A DNA stretch of 64,000 nucleotides, taken from positions 5,978,803-6,042,802 of the forward strand of contig CM071599.1 in assembly GCA_036435485.1 (NCBI GenBank). Reading direction: 5' to 3'. Below, piece after piece: positions 1 through 11,634 of this stretch. The notes below the pieces were generated by a model. It was not told the DNA's origin, ran no database searches, and worked only from the letters and a program-made list of their open reading frames with translations. Made by a program: the position numbers and the translations under genes. Positions within the stretch are counted from its first letter, which is position 1. Every line of letters begins with the position of its first letter. This stretch comes from Saposhnikovia divaricata. Its lineage: Eukaryota > Streptophyta > Magnoliopsida > Apiales > Apiaceae.

Positions 1-1966
1 TGTCAGTCTTGTTTCTGAAAACCCATTTAGTACCAACAATAGATCTGTTCTTTGGCCTTGGTAGAAGGGTCCAAACTTCATTTCTTTCAAATTCATTCAA
101 CTCTTCCTGCATTGCTGTTATCCAGTCAGCATCTTGAAGAGCTTCTTCCACTTTCTTTGGTTCATTTTTAGACAAGAATGCATGAAACAGACATTCACTT
201 GCAGTAGCACTTCTTGTTTTCACTTTTGCATCTGGATCACCAATTATCAAATCAGGTGTATGTGATTTAGTCCATTTCCTAGCAGAAGGCAAATGACTTC
301 TGTCAGCATGTGATCCTCCCCCTTGATCCATGCTCTCCTGATTTTGTTGTGATCTATCTTCGTTTTCTGAGACTCTTCCTGAACTTGACTGCCCAGAGTC
401 AGAATTTGAATTTTCAGAGTTTGAATCATCAGAGATTGATCCAGATTTTTCCGTTGACTCAGTATCAGTGTTTGAGTCTTCATTTTGATCATGCTCCCCC
501 TCAACTGGTTCTTCCCTTTGTTGTGGCTGAGAAGTTTCTCCAGTGTTTACCAGTAGAGGTTCAGAGTTTGTTTCAACAGAGTCTGTCAGAATTGTTTCAT
601 CAGAGTTTACTTCATCAGAGTTTAAATCTTCATTTTCAAAGTTAAGTTGATCATATTCATCTTTGTCTTCAAGTCCAGTTATCTTCTTATCATCAAAAGA
701 CACATGTATAGATTCCATGATCACTTTAGTTCTCAGATTGTAAACTCTGAATGCCTTTGTTGACAGTGGATAGCCAACAAAAATTCCTTCATCTGCCTTT
801 AGCTCAAACTTGGTCAACTATTCAGGATGAGTCTTCAAAACAAAACATTTGCACCCGAAAATATGAAAGTATTTCAGGTTAGGCTTCTTTTTCTTCACCA
901 TCTCATATGGTGTCTTTCCATGCTTATTGATCAGTGTTGCATTTTGAGTAAAACAAGCAGTTTGAACAGCTTCTGCCCAGAAATAAGTTGGCAATTTTGC
1001 TTCATCAAGCATAGTTCTGGCAGCTTCAATCAAGGTTCTATTTTTCCTTTCAACTACACCATTTTGTTGTGGTGTACCAGGTGCTGAAAATTCTTGCTTC
1101 ACTCCATTGTCCTTGCAGAATTCTTCCATTGTTGCATTTCTGAACTCAGTTCCATTATCACTTCTGATGATTCTGACTTTGTTACTTGATCCTTTATCCA
1201 GAAGCTTCATATGCTCCATCAGAGTTAATGCAGTTTCATCCTTCTTTGCTAGAAAATACACCCAAGTGAATCTAGTGTATTCATCAACAATGACTAAAGC
1301 ATATTTCTTCCTTGCTATAGACATAACATTTACTGGACCAAAGAGATCAACATGCAGAAGATGATAGGGATCAGTGATTGAAAATTCTGTCTTGCTCTTG
1401 AAAGATGATTTCCTTTGTTTAGCCTTCTGACATGAATCACATAGGCCATCAACATTTAACAGAGCCTTTGGGAGTCCTCTTACAAGATCCTTTCTGATCA
1501 ATTCATTGATGTTGTTCAAGTTCAAATGTGAGAGTTTCTTGTGCCACTTCCAACTCTCTTCACTAGACATTCTTGTAGACAGGCAAACAGCTTTTCCAAC
1601 AGAGTCTATCAAAAGCTTGATTTCATAAATATTGTTTTGCCTGTGACCAACTAGAACAACCTTTCCTGTAGATTTGCTGATAACTTCACAATATTCAGGT
1701 TGAAAATCTACATGATATCCCTTGTCACAGATTTGACTCACAGATAGCAAGTCATGCTTGAGTCCTGGGACATGAGCTACATTGTTGATGATGACATTTC
1801 CAAGATTAATATTGCCATATCCCAATGTTCTTCTTACATTGCCATCACCATAGGAAACTTTTGGGCCAGCTTTCTCCTCATAGTCTGATAGCAGGGATTT
1901 ATTTCCAGTCATGTGTCCTGAACATCCACTGTCCACGACTAGGGTTGCCTCCTTGTTTCCCTGCAA
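1..1966 (-). pseudogene. Copia pol: protease, integrase, start of reverse transcriptase
   Basis: The reading begins just ahead of the aspartic protease motif VVDSGCSGHMTG. It then has the GAG-pre-integrase zinc domain (WHKKLSHLN ... CDSCQKAK) and the integrase core with its acidic residues visible in DLFGP, RSDNGTEF and the PQQNGVVERKNRT region. One nonsense codon, TAG at 818-820, interrupts the frame after the integrase. The same frame then stays open to the window edge through an acidic Ser/Asn linker to the start of the reverse transcriptase (GTKWVFRNK at about 5-35). A single substitution would explain the stop. The polymerase and RNase H domains lie beyond position 1. Confidence 0.9.
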
Positions 1967-1976
1967 TCACAAGCAA

Positions 1977-2290
1977 TTACTGAGGATTAGTTTTAAGGAT
2001 CCAGACTTGCTTGGATCCTTTGGCATTCTTAACTTTGTTAGCTTTTGCAGCGGAATTAACATTATCAGAGTTTGAGCTAACAGTATCAGTGTTTACACTT
2101 ACAGTATCAACTTTAACCCATTTCAGATTGGGTTTCAGTTCATAATAATTATGATAGATAGCATGATATTCTCTGCAAGTATAAATGGAATGCCAAGTGC
2201 TTCCACAGTGTGTGCATAAAGTCTGTGGCTTAGTTCTAGCAAAATCCTTCTTTACCTCGGACTTGGTACGTAAAGAATTTATTTTTTTTA
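1977..2290 (-). pseudogene. Gag C-terminal part, shifted frame
   Basis: This is the continuation of gag after a frame change in the A-rich run near 2280-2295. It encodes a further zinc-knuckle-like motif, CTHCGSTWHSIYTC, then a Thr/Ser/Asn-rich linker. It stops at TGA or TAA-type codons just before the protease frame, so a second frame change near 1967-1980 is needed to reach pol. Both changes together suggest decay rather than programmed frameshifting. Confidence 0.7.
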
Positions 2291-4209
2291 TTTTTCTTGC
2301 AGAAATTTGCAAGATGCTTAGTACTACCACAGTTATGACATGTCTTTCTTGGAGCATAACTAGCAAGCATTGGTTTATTTCCTGAAGTGATGCCTACTTT
2401 TCCATTTCTTTTCTTATTTGACACTCTCTGTTTCTTAACAGATTTTAACTCTTTCAGTTTATGTTTGAGTTGTTTATCTGTCATTGAACCAATATTAACC
2501 TGTTTAACACTAGTTTTTACTGGTTTACTTTTAACAGCTTCTTTTTCATATTTAGACAAAAATTTACTGGTTCCATGTACAAAATGAGGTCTGATTTTAA
2601 CTTGATTTTGAAATCTAAGTTCATCTTCCTCATTATAACCTAGACCAACAGTGTCTGTTTGAAAAATCTGTTGAGTGTCCTTTCCAGAATTAGTCCAAGT
2701 CCTAATTTTTTTATTTGCTTCCTCCAACTCAGATTCTAGTTGTTTATATTTCAGAAGCAAATTCTGTTCGATACAAACAGCATCATCTCTCTCTTTCTGA
2801 ACTTGTTGCATGTTTTCAAGTTTTTCTTCAACAAGTTTATTTCTAACCTTAAGTTCAGAATTTTCAGCTTTTATCCTCTCATTTTCTAAAGTCTGATCCA
2901 TATAACTTATATGCAATGACTTAAGATAAATTCTTAATTGAGCAATGTCATCAATATTATAAGCATAGGTAGTTAGAGGTACCTGATTTTCAGAAGTTTC
3001 TGATTCAGTAGTAGCCATGAGAGCATAGTTCACTTCTTCATCAGAATCTGAAGTATCTGCCCAATCTCTGCCTTTAGTGTAGAGTACCTTTCCAGTTTTG
3101 CCCTTCTTGCACTCAGGAGCATAGTGACCCATCTCCTTACACTTGTAGCATTGAATTTCAGACTTATCCTTCTTCCCTTTAGAATCTCTCTTATAAAACT
3201 TCCTGAAGCTTTTCCTGTCTTCAATTGAATCTCTAGAAAACCTTTTTCCTTTCTTGAAATTCTTGAAGCCCATTTTCTTGAAGGTCTTCACCATCAACAC
3301 AGCCATTTTCCTCATTTCTTCTTCATCATCCTCAGAGTCAGATGATTCAGAAGAGTTTGAATCACAATCAGAGTTTGATGATTCACTTTCTGAATGTATG
3401 ACCAAAGCTTTTCCCTTCATTTTCCTTCTTGATGCCTCTTTCTTCTGAGGCTTCTCTTCAACATTAAGAGCAACAGACTTTCCCTTCCTGCTTGATCTCC
3501 TGTTTCTCTGCTCCATTTCCAATTCATAAGTTTTGAGCAGCCCATAGATTTCATCAATCTCTGTTTCAGCAAGATCATAGTTGTCTCTAATAGTGGTTGT
3601 TTTCACTTCCCACTTTTCAGGTAGAGAAAGAAGAAACTTGAGATTTGAGTCTTCTAGATCATACTCTTTGTTGACCAATGACAGATCATTGAGCAATTTA
3701 CAGAATCTATCAAATGTTTCTGTCATGGTCTCTTCAGGTTTAGCCTCAAAATGCTCATACTCTTGTGTGAGTATGTTTCTCCTATTCTTCTTAATAGCCG
3801 CAGTTCCTTGACACCTGACTTCAAGAGCATCCCATATCTCTTTTGCAGTGGTGCAGTTAATGACTTTGTTAGACATAACATTGTCTAAAGCACTATGCAG
3901 TAAATGCCTAACCTTTGCATCCTTAGCAATTGATGATAGATCCTCAAGAGTCATGTCCTTCTTTTCCTTTGGAACTATTTTAGCTTCTTCACCAGCAGCT
4001 GCAACAGATAGCTTTGTAGGATTGTGAGGGCCTTCATAAATCCTGTCAAGATATTCTGGATCTGTAGCCTCCAGAAACATAGTCATCTTGACCTTCCACA
4101 TAGCATACTCTATTGGCCTGAGAATAGGAACCCTGATTGGTTCATAACGACTCACAGTAGTAGGAGCCTTTTCAGAAACAGTAGGTGTTGGTGGAGGAAT
4201 TGCTGACAT
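2236..4209 (-). CDS. Copia Gag protein
   Basis: This ORF of 657 residues starts at an ATG about 50 bp inside the primer-binding site. The N-terminal 230 residues are the UBN2/DUF4219-type Gag region seen in plant copia elements (WKVKMTMFLEA near residue 40). An acidic Ser-rich stretch (about residues 275-300) precedes a zinc knuckle CX2CX4HX4C (CYKCKEMGHYAPEC) near residue 355. A coiled-coil-like Glu/Lys segment follows at about 440-510, then a second knuckle-like motif (CHNCGSTKHLANFC) near residue 630. Gag packages element RNA into virus-like particles in the cytoplasm. The last ~20 residues are out of frame: the true reading continues in the frame of 1977-2290 after an indel in an A-rich run near 2280-2295. 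Confidence 0.88.
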   Translation of the reverse strand: MSAIPPPTPTVSEKAPTTVSRYEPIRVPILRPIEYAMWKVKMTMFLEATDPEYLDRIYEGPHNPTKLSVAAAGEEAKIVPKEKKDMTLEDLSSIAKDAKVRHLLHSALDNVMSNKVINCTTAKEIWDALEVRCQGTAAIKKNRRNILTQEYEHFEAKPEETMTETFDRFCKLLNDLSLVNKEYDLEDSNLKFLLSLPEKWEVKTTTIRDNYDLAETEIDEIYGLLKTYELEMEQRNRRSSRKGKSVALNVEEKPQKKEASRRKMKGKALVIHSESESSNSDCDSNSSESSDSEDDEEEMRKMAVLMVKTFKKMGFKNFKKGKRFSRDSIEDRKSFRKFYKRDSKGKKDKSEIQCYKCKEMGHYAPECKKGKTGKVLYTKGRDWADTSDSDEEVNYALMATTESETSENQVPLTTYAYNIDDIAQLRIYLKSLHISYMDQTLENERIKAENSELKVRNKLVEEKLENMQQVQKERDDAVCIEQNLLLKYKQLESELEEANKKIRTWTNSGKDTQQIFQTDTVGLGYNEEDELRFQNQVKIRPHFVHGTSKFLSKYEKEAVKSKPVKTSVKQVNIGSMTDKQLKHKLKELKSVKKQRVSNKKRNGKVGITSGNKPMLASYAPRKTCHNCGSTKHLANFCKKNKKNKFFTYQVRGKEGFC

Positions 4210-4256
4210 GATTATTGTTGTGTTTGGATCTTAACCTGTAATAAAGTAACAGATTG

Positions 4257-4268
4257 GCTCTGATACCA
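4257..4268 (-). promoter_or_regulatory. Primer-binding site, initiator tRNA-Met type
   Basis: The minus strand reads TGGTATCAGAGC, the usual plant copia site complementary to the 3' end of initiator tRNA-Met, two bases inside the LTR. Confidence 0.9.
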
Positions 4269-4270
4269 CT

Positions 4271-4777
4271 TGTTAGGCCGAATACACAATTAATAATCAA
4301 ATTAGTATGAGAGTTTAACAAGTAAGACGTTTATGCACTTAAAAACTTCTGGTATTAAGAACCCTCTTCGTGATGTAAACTATCACAAAGAGCTGCTAGG
4401 TTACAATAAAGATAATTCGTTGTACGATACCCTTCTAGGGTTAACCTAACTGTATTTATAAAACATACAGCTACGATACAATCTCTAATTGATATTCCTA
4501 ATAATCAGCTATACAATGATATCAATTACAGATTGTCACACGTCTCCTAAGTCAACTCGATCTCTTTGATAGCTATCCAATCTTCAAAGATATCTCTTCC
4601 ATAATAAATCTTCAATCACTGTTGACCAGTAGACGCTTCCTCCAGACAGAGTTTGACAAACTCTGTCGAGCTTCCAACTGTCAGAGTTTACACTAAACTC
4701 TGACCGCTTCCAGCTAAACTCTGATAATTCACTGTAACACTTAAACACTGATTAAAACACATCAATTATATTTAACA
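4271..4777 (-). repeat. 5' LTR of the copia element
   Basis: 507 bp bounded by the short inverted repeat TGTTA/TAACA, directly followed (minus strand) by a two-base spacer and the primer-binding site. It contains several copies of an AAACTCTG-type motif around 4640-4730, which may be part of the LTR promoter. The second LTR lies outside the window, so the boundary rests on termini and PBS only. Confidence 0.8.
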
Positions 4778-4896
4778 TAAATTCAAGGGTGCAATGGATG
4801 GTACAGGAATTCCATGATTGAATCCCTTATTTCTTACAACGAATGCGTTCACGTAAGCTTAGGGGTTCGCATGGAAGAAAAGTGTAACCAGGATGG

Positions 4897-5979
4897 TGTC
4901 ACGTAGGCGTGCGGAAGCGCGAAATTTTTCACAAACTTGTCGCCTAGTGATGCGCCAACTCCCCAACCTAGAGCCTGGCCAGCAATGCGCAACTAACCTT
5001 TGTGCCTGCAAAGAAGGTTAGTGATAACCACAAGATAAACGGAGACAGAGTTACAGGAATCCCCAACCTTTTTATTACTTCAACAAAAAGGACTAACAAT
5101 CTAGGCCTGCTGCCCACACGTCGGCACAGCTACCCACTAACTGCTAGAATACAAGAAAGCCTAACTACAATGCTAGCTCTCTCTATAGATACTCTCACTC
5201 TCTCTACAACTATTTTCTGTGTATCTGAATGAATGAATGAATGAATGAATGAATGAGAATGAAGAAGCTCCTCCTTATATAGGTAGCTTTACAGGGCTTT
5301 GGGCTAGGCTAAGCCCAACCCTACTTTCCATCTTTGCCTGAGATCTTCAAGATATCCTCAATCTTCTTGATTGCTTTTCCTTCCATAGAAGATCCACCCT
5401 AATCGTATCTTTGACTCTGATAGACTTTCCCTTTCTGTAGAAGATTGCAATCCCTAATTGATTCTTCTGGAATGATCTCCAAAGATATGGTCTTATCCCA
5501 AAATCTGATAAGCCCATTTACACCCTACACCTTGGCCCATGTCTCTCACTTGCATCCTGCTTCGAACTTGCCCAACTATAGAATTCTGGCCCAGCTTTGC
5601 CTCACTATATTTGAACTAGAAGACTCTTCTCCCATGTCGCATGTGTGTCATGGAGGCCCAATGCTTTGGGCTGGCCAGGCCCATGCTTCTGCCTCTCTCC
5701 CCCTTGCGCCATGCTGCATGACTCCCCTAAGCCCAAGTGTGCCTCTGCTCAAGCCCCCATTCTCTATGTCTGTGCTTGGTTGAATGCTTCATGCCTTAGA
5801 CAAGCCCAATCCGTGTAGGTGCCTCAAATGCCCACTTCATCTCAATGCCTTAGTTTTTATGTCAAGTCCCATACTTTACTTCGCCTAGTGTTCATGCCCA
5901 AGACAGAATCGTGAACCTCAAGCACGCCTTTGCCTCTACACCCAACACTAGGGCATGAAAATCTTTTAAGGGTCTAACA
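4897..5979 (-). repeat. 3' LTR of the gypsy element
   Basis: 1083 bp, TGTCACGTAG ... GTCTAACA read on the + strand, matching 10509-11576. It holds a longer GAAT microsatellite (5228-5256) than the other LTR. The integrase/chromodomain ORF ends 14 bases inside it. Confidence 0.93.
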
Positions 5980-7536
5980 AACCACCCCCACTAAAAGAGC
6001 TCGATGTCCTCATCGAGGGGCGATCCCAGTACTCCTGAATTTGATCTTCAAACTGCCACAAGGTCACACCTTTCTCCCAAGTAGCATCAGCTTCTTCCTC
6101 GCCTTCCCACTGAATCAGATAATCAGTCCGCCTGTTCTTCTTACTCATCCCTTGAGTATTATGATCCAGAATTTTCTTTATCTTCTTCTCAAACTGTACC
6201 CTGACCACTGGAGGTGCTCTTTTCTTCTGCTTCCTCCCATCAAGCAGTAAGTCTGGTTGGAACGGCTTCAAGAAACTCACATGAAAAGTAGGATGTACCT
6301 TCAATCTGTCGGGCAGTTTCAACCGATAAGCCACAGTGCCTACCTTCTTCACTATCTCAAAGGGCCCGTCATACTTCTGAACTAACCCCTTATGAATTTT
6401 TCTGGACTTTATCTTCTTCCAGATATGTGGTGTCAACTTCAACAACACCTGGTCGCCAACCTCAAACTCTAAGGAATGACGCTTTCTATCAGCGTACTTC
6501 GTCATCCTCTAAACAGCTTTCTCCAGACTAGCTTTGGCTTCATCAACCATCTCCCGTTTACCAAACGCATACCTGTAAGCTGCGGGACAAGTACCACCTG
6601 ATTTCTGAACTGCCACTTTGTTTGGGGTTCTAGGCTGAAACCCAAAAATCACCTCGAAGGGGCTCTTGCCAGTCGTTGAAGACTGATGTAGGTTGTAGCA
6701 GAACTGTGCTACATCCATCAACTCTAGCCAATTTTTCTGACTAGCTGAAACATAGTGCCTGATATACTCCTCTAGTAGTTGATTCACCCGCTCCGTCTGA
6801 CCATCTGTTTGGGGATGATTTGCAGTAGAGAACTTCAACTCACTTCCCAAGAACCCAAACAATGCCGTCCAGAACCGTCCTGTGAACCTGCTATCACGAT
6901 CACCAGTAATATCCTATGGCAACCCAAAATGTTTCACTACATGCTGAAAGAATAGGCCAGCTGCTACCTCTGCTGTACACACCTTTGGTGCAGGAATGAA
7001 CACAGCATACTTCGAAAACCGATCAACCACCACAAAGATTGACCCATTTCCCTCCACCTGAGGCAACCCAAGAATAAAATCCATAGATACTGACTGCCAC
7101 GGTCTATCTGGAATAGGTAAAGGTTGTAGAAGTCCAGCTTCCTTCTTCCTTTCAGTCTTGTCAAGTTGGCACACCAAGCACGACTTGACATATGCCTCAC
7201 CGTCATCCATCATCTTCGGCCAATAGTAGGATCTACTCAGCAACGCTAGCATCCTTGCTACCCACGAATGTCCTGCCTTGCTACCCCCGGATGTCCTGCC
7301 CATTTAGCATCATGAGACTCTTTCAAGATTCGCTGCCGGTGAATTCCCCCATGTGGAACATAAAGTTGACTGCCTTTACAATACAGCAACCCATCCTCCA
7401 ACCAGTACTTTCGAACCACCCCTATCTTCACTTCCTCCACAAGTTTACCATACATAGCATCTGTCTTTGACTGCCTTTTGATCTCCTCTAGGAACTCAGT
7501 GTCCACCACTGTCATGGATGCCACAGACTCTTGCAC
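5966..7536 (-). pseudogene. Gypsy integrase with C-terminal chromodomain
   Basis: Four readings (7258-7536, 6914-7303, 6509-6862, 5966-6505) make up the integrase. The zinc-binding region ends in CLVCQ (near 7170); the catalytic core shows MDFILGLP and the TANHPQTDGQTERVNQ region. The last reading of 179 residues has the integrase C-terminal domain followed by a chromodomain (DYLIQWEGEEEADATWEKG, about residues 127-145), which marks a chromovirus that may target chromatin. A local duplication of about 22 bp near 7255-7300 causes one of the frame changes; stops at 6914-6916 and 6506-6511 cause the others. Confidence 0.9.
5980..5996 (-). promoter_or_regulatory. Polypurine tract of the gypsy element
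   Basis: The minus strand reads TTTTAGTGGGGGTGGTT directly before the 3' LTR, the expected place for plus-strand priming. Confidence 0.75.
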
Positions 7537-7539
7537 CTT

Positions 7540-9510
7540 TCTGCTCAGTGCATCAGCTACCTGGTTTTGTGCTCCCGGCTTATGCAGCCATACAAAATCA
7601 AATTCTGCCAGAAATTCCTACCAACGGGCCTGCTTTGGGGTTAGCTTCTTCTAAGTCTTGAAATAAGTGTTTGCCACATTTTCTGTGCAAACCACAAACT
7701 CCGCTCCCAGCAAGTAGTGCCTCCACACCTCCAAACAATGAACCACTGCAGTCATCTCCTTTTCATGAGTACTGTACCTCTGCTCAGCATCTTTTAACTT
7801 TCGACTTTCATATGCCACCGGATGTCCCAACTGAACCAACACTCCACCAATTGCACGATCAGAAACATCAGTGTGCACTTCAAATGGTACCCCAAAATTT
7901 GGAAGTTTGAGCACGGGTTCTGAAGCAACTGCAACTTTTAGCTCCTCAAACGCCGCTTCACACTCATCATTCCATTCCCAAACATGATCCTTCTTTAGCA
8001 AATCTGTCAAGACATTTACTTTCTTCGAGTATCCCTGTATAAACTTGCGATAATAGTTAGCAAGACCAAGAAAAGATCTCAACTCAGCTACCTTCTTTGG
8101 GGCAGGCCAATCAATGATGGCCTCGACTTTCCTCTTGTCCATTTTCACCATTCCTTGGCTCAGCACATGCCCTAGGAAATGGATCTCCTCCCTGCAGAAC
8201 TCACACTTATCCCTTTTGACATAAAGACTATGTTCTCGCAGTTTAGTGAAAATGCACTTTAACTGTTCTAAGTGAGCTTCCAGACTATCACTATAGATCA
8301 CAATATCATCTAAGTACACTACCATAAAACGGTCTAGGTACTCATATAGCACATCATTCATCAAATTAAAGAACGTTGCAGGTGCATTTGTTAACCCAAA
8401 TGACAGAACTAGAAACTCATAAGACCCATACCTCGTTACACATGCGGTCTTAGGCTCATCCCCTACAGCAATTCTGACTTGCCAATATCCCGACCTCAGA
8501 TCCAGCTTCGTGAAGTACTTAGCTCTCGAGAGCCTGTCAAATAGCTCAACAATATTTGGAACATGGTACTTATTTTTAATAGTTACCTTGTTCAAGGCCC
8601 GATAGTCTATACACATCCGTAATGACCCATCTGCCTTCTTCTGGAATAAGACTGGGGCACCATAAGGAGCTTTAGACAGTTGAATGAATCCGCTCTCCAA
8701 CAACTCGTCCAACTGTTTTCTCAGTTCAGCCAACTCCATCGGTCCCATACGGTAGGGGGCTTGAGACGGGGCCCGTGCACCCGGCTCGAGTTCAATCCTG
8801 TGATCCATATCCCTTCTTGCCGGCAATCTCTTAGGCAACTTTGGGGGCATGACATCTTCAAACTCCTTGAGAGTAGGAGCAACAGCATCAGGTATCTCTA
8901 ACTGATCAGGCTTTTCCTCCACAAGAGCCGCTAGATAAGTCACTTCATCATGCTTCAGCCCAGCTTCAACCTGCATAGCTGACAACATTCCCTCCCTTTT
9001 CTTGCCCAGGTCACGATCAAACACACCCATCACAAAGCAAGGGTTTCTTTCCTCTCCAATCATCACCCCACCAAGATGTGGCATCACCGACGCCTTAGCT
9101 TTCCTTAAGAAGTCCATCCCCAATATAAGGTCGGAATCATCTAAAGGAACAGCCAAGAGAGTTACCTTTCCAGTCCATGGTTCCATTCAAAGCTCTGCCT
9201 CAGTTGATCCCTTGATCACCTGTGCCTCAGAATTTACGGATTTCACTCGGCTGGTGCTTGCTCCCAAAACCAAGCCAAGAGATTCCACACTCCTGTCAGC
9301 CACAAAATTATTGGTAGCTCCAGTATCTACCATAGCCATCACCTCATGACCATTTATCTCAACCTGCACATACAACAAACTAGATGACTTTACTGCCTCC
9401 TTTGTCTGTAGTGCATTGACCATCCTTAGCGGATTCACCCTTCCTGGTTCCTCTCCCTCGGCCACAGTCATAGTATTCAGCTTCTCCCTCTTTGGACAAT
9501 CTTTCATCAT
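7540..9510 (-). pseudogene. Gypsy protease, reverse transcriptase and RNase H
   Basis: 9187-9510 carries the retropepsin motif MVDTGATNNFV. An in-frame TGA at 9187-9189 separates it from a long reading 7651-9186 of 511 residues. That reading holds the reverse transcriptase with palm motif YLDDIVIYS (near residue 295) and the RNase H start (FEVHTDVSDRAIGGVL, near residue 440). A stop at 7651-7653 and another near 7620 interrupt RNase H before the ALSRK-type end of the domain at about 7545. The domains convert element RNA to DNA in the particle. Confidence 0.92.
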
Positions 9511-10507
9511 GTGAGGACCATCACAAATATAGCACTTCGGCTGCTTCTTTGTTTGCCACCACCATTCTTGGCTTTGCTAGATTCCTCATCTTGGACCTTT
9601 TTCTTGCCTTTGAACTTCTGCCCCTTTTCTTTAGCCCCTTGGGTTTGTTTCCCCTTGCTAATATTAGAACTTGTTGCAAAGTCCACCAAGCTGTCTGCCG
9701 CTACAATAGCTGCTGTCAGGTCCTTGACATTCCATCTCCTCAGCTCAGCCAGTGCCCATGGATTCAACCCGGAAATGAAGTTGAACAACCTGTCCGCTTC
9801 TGCCATGTCACGAATGTCCAACAGATTAGAAGTGAATGCCTTTACATACTCTCGCACAGACCCCGTTTGCTTTAGGTGCTTTAGTTTCTCCCTATCCATC
9901 CACGCAGCATTATTAGGCAAGAACTGCTCCCTAAGCTCCTTCTTCATGACCTCCCAAGTCTGAATACCGGGTTTCCCTGTGCCATCAACATCCTCCATGC
10001 GAGTGCACCACCACAACTTAGCATCACCTGCAAGGAACTACTAGCCACAGTTACCTGATCCACTTCTCCAATACGAGATGCTATGAAGTATTGCTCCATG
10101 TCCCACAAGAAATTCTCCAATGCCTTGGCATCATGCCCTCCCTCAAATGTCTTCGGGTCTGGCACTTTGAACTTTCTTGCCCCATCACTCGAGGTACTGC
10201 CACCAACAGCCACCGCCTTTCTTAGGATTGTCACTTCTTCGTAGAGTTCTGAATGAGAAGTTTCCAACTGAACAAGTCTCTCTTCAGACTCACGTATGTG
10301 ATTTTCCAAGATCAGTCTGATTTGATCAAGATCAGCCTTCATGTTCACACATCGGGTCTGCAATGGTTGAACATCGGTCGACTCTGGTATGCCAATCAAC
10401 TCCTCAAGCCTAGCAACCTTCTCACTAAGTGTAGCAACTGTAGGACCAGCCATAATACTCTTTCGCCAACTGTGCTCTAAAAGACACCAATCAAGATTTG
10501 ATACCAA
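9494..10507 (-). pseudogene. Gypsy Gag, frameshifted
   Basis: Two overlapping readings (9944-10507 and 9507-10016) together make a Gag of about 300 residues. The first has a coiled-coil-like N-terminus and the core near KVPDPKTFEGG; the second has the retrotransposon Gag core (WEVMKKELREQFLP) and a Lys-rich tail. The zinc knuckle (CYICDGPHMMKDC) falls in a third frame at about 9495-9540. Frame changes near 9990 and 9520 break the protein. It normally forms the element's cytoplasmic particle. Confidence 0.85.
10495..10506 (-). promoter_or_regulatory. Primer-binding site of the gypsy element
   Basis: The minus strand reads TGGTATCAAATC two bases inside the 5' LTR. The first eight bases match the initiator tRNA-Met site; the rest diverges. 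Confidence 0.65.
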
Positions 10508-10508
10508 C

Positions 10509-11576
10509 TGTCACGTAGACGTGCGGAAGCGCGAAATTATTCACAAACTTATCGCCTAGTGATGCACCAACTCCCCAACCTAGAGCCTGGCCAGCAATGC
10601 GTAACTAACCTTTGTGCCTGCAAAGAAGGTTAGTGATAACCACAAGATAAACGGAGACAGAGTTACAAGAATCCCCAACCGTTTTATTACTTCAACAAAA
10701 AGGACTAACAATCTAGGCCTGCTGCCCACACGTCGGCACAGCTACCCACTAACTGCTAGAATACAAGACAGCCTAACTACAATGCTAGCTCTCTCTGTAT
10801 ATACTCTCACTCTCTCTACAACTATTTTCTGTGTATATGGATGAATGAATGAATGAGAATGAAGAAGCTCCTCCTTATATAGGTAGCTTTACGGGTTTTG
10901 GGCTAGGCTAAGCCCAACCCTACTTTCCATCTTTGCCTGAGATCTTCAAGATATCCTCAATCTTCCTGATTGCCTTTCCTTCCATAGAAGATCCACCCTA
11001 ATCGTATCTTTGACTCTGATAGAATTTCCCTTTCTGCAGAAGATTGCAATCCCTAATTGATTCTTCTGGAATGATCTCCAAAGATATGGTCTTATCCCAA
11101 ATCTGATAAGCCCATTTACACCCTAAACCTTGGCTCATGTCTCTCACTTGCATCCTGCTTCGAACCTGCCCAACTATAGAATTTTGGCCCAGCTTTGCCT
11201 CACTATATTTGAACTAGAAGACTCTTCTCACATGTCGCATGTGTGTCATGGAGGCCCAATGCTTTGGGCTGGCCAGGCCCATGCTTTGCCTCTCTCCTCC
11301 TTGTGCCATCCTGCATGACTCCCCTAAGCCCAAGTGTGCCTCTGCTCAAGCCCCCATTCTCTATGTCTGTGCCTGGTTGAATGCTTCATGCCTTAGACAA
11401 GCCCAATCCGTGTAGGTGCCTCAAATGCCCACTTCATCTCAATGCCTTAGTTTTTATGTCAAGTCCCATACTTGACTTCGCCTAGTGTTCATGTCCAAGA
11501 CAGAATCGTGAACCTCAAGCACGCCTTCGCCTCTACACCCAACACTAGGGCATGAAAATTTCTTGAGGGTCTAACA
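10509..11576 (-). repeat. 5' LTR of the gypsy element
   Basis: 1068 bp, the partner of 4897-5979. On the minus strand it is followed two bases later by the primer-binding site, which fixes it as the 5' LTR. Confidence 0.93.
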
Positions 11577-11634
11577 GATGGGGATGGTATTAGGTTCCTT
11601 TTGCATAAAACAGCCACAAGGAACCGGGGGTAGT

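Larger units (their letters stand above)
1..4777 (-). mobile_element. Ty1/copia LTR retrotransposon, cut by the window edge
   Basis: An LTR element on the minus strand shows its 5' LTR (4271-4777), primer-binding site, gag and the first half of pol (protease, integrase, start of reverse transcriptase) before the window ends. The order protease-integrase-reverse transcriptase is diagnostic of Ty1/copia. Frame changes between gag and pol and an in-frame TAG at 818-820 show this copy is no longer autonomous. The flank right of the LTR belongs to an older LTR element, so this is a nested insertion. The 3' LTR and target duplication cannot be checked here. Confidence 0.93.
4897..11576 (-). mobile_element. 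Complete Ty3/gypsy chromovirus-type retrotransposon
   Basis: 6680 bp bounded by two LTRs and a perfect 5-bp target duplication gatgg (4892-4896 and 11577-11581). Coding sequence is on the minus strand in gypsy order: gag, protease, reverse transcriptase, RNase H, integrase, chromodomain. Several frameshifts and stops make it defective. The LTRs differ by scattered substitutions and by the number of GAAT units, so insertion is not very recent. Confidence 0.95.

Noticed and set aside
2387..4206. Plus-strand ORFs opposite copia gag
   Set aside because: Shadows of the minus-strand gag frame.
5002..5783. Plus-strand ORFs in the gypsy LTR
   Set aside because: Both LTRs carry versions, with no domain; LTR sequence read by chance.
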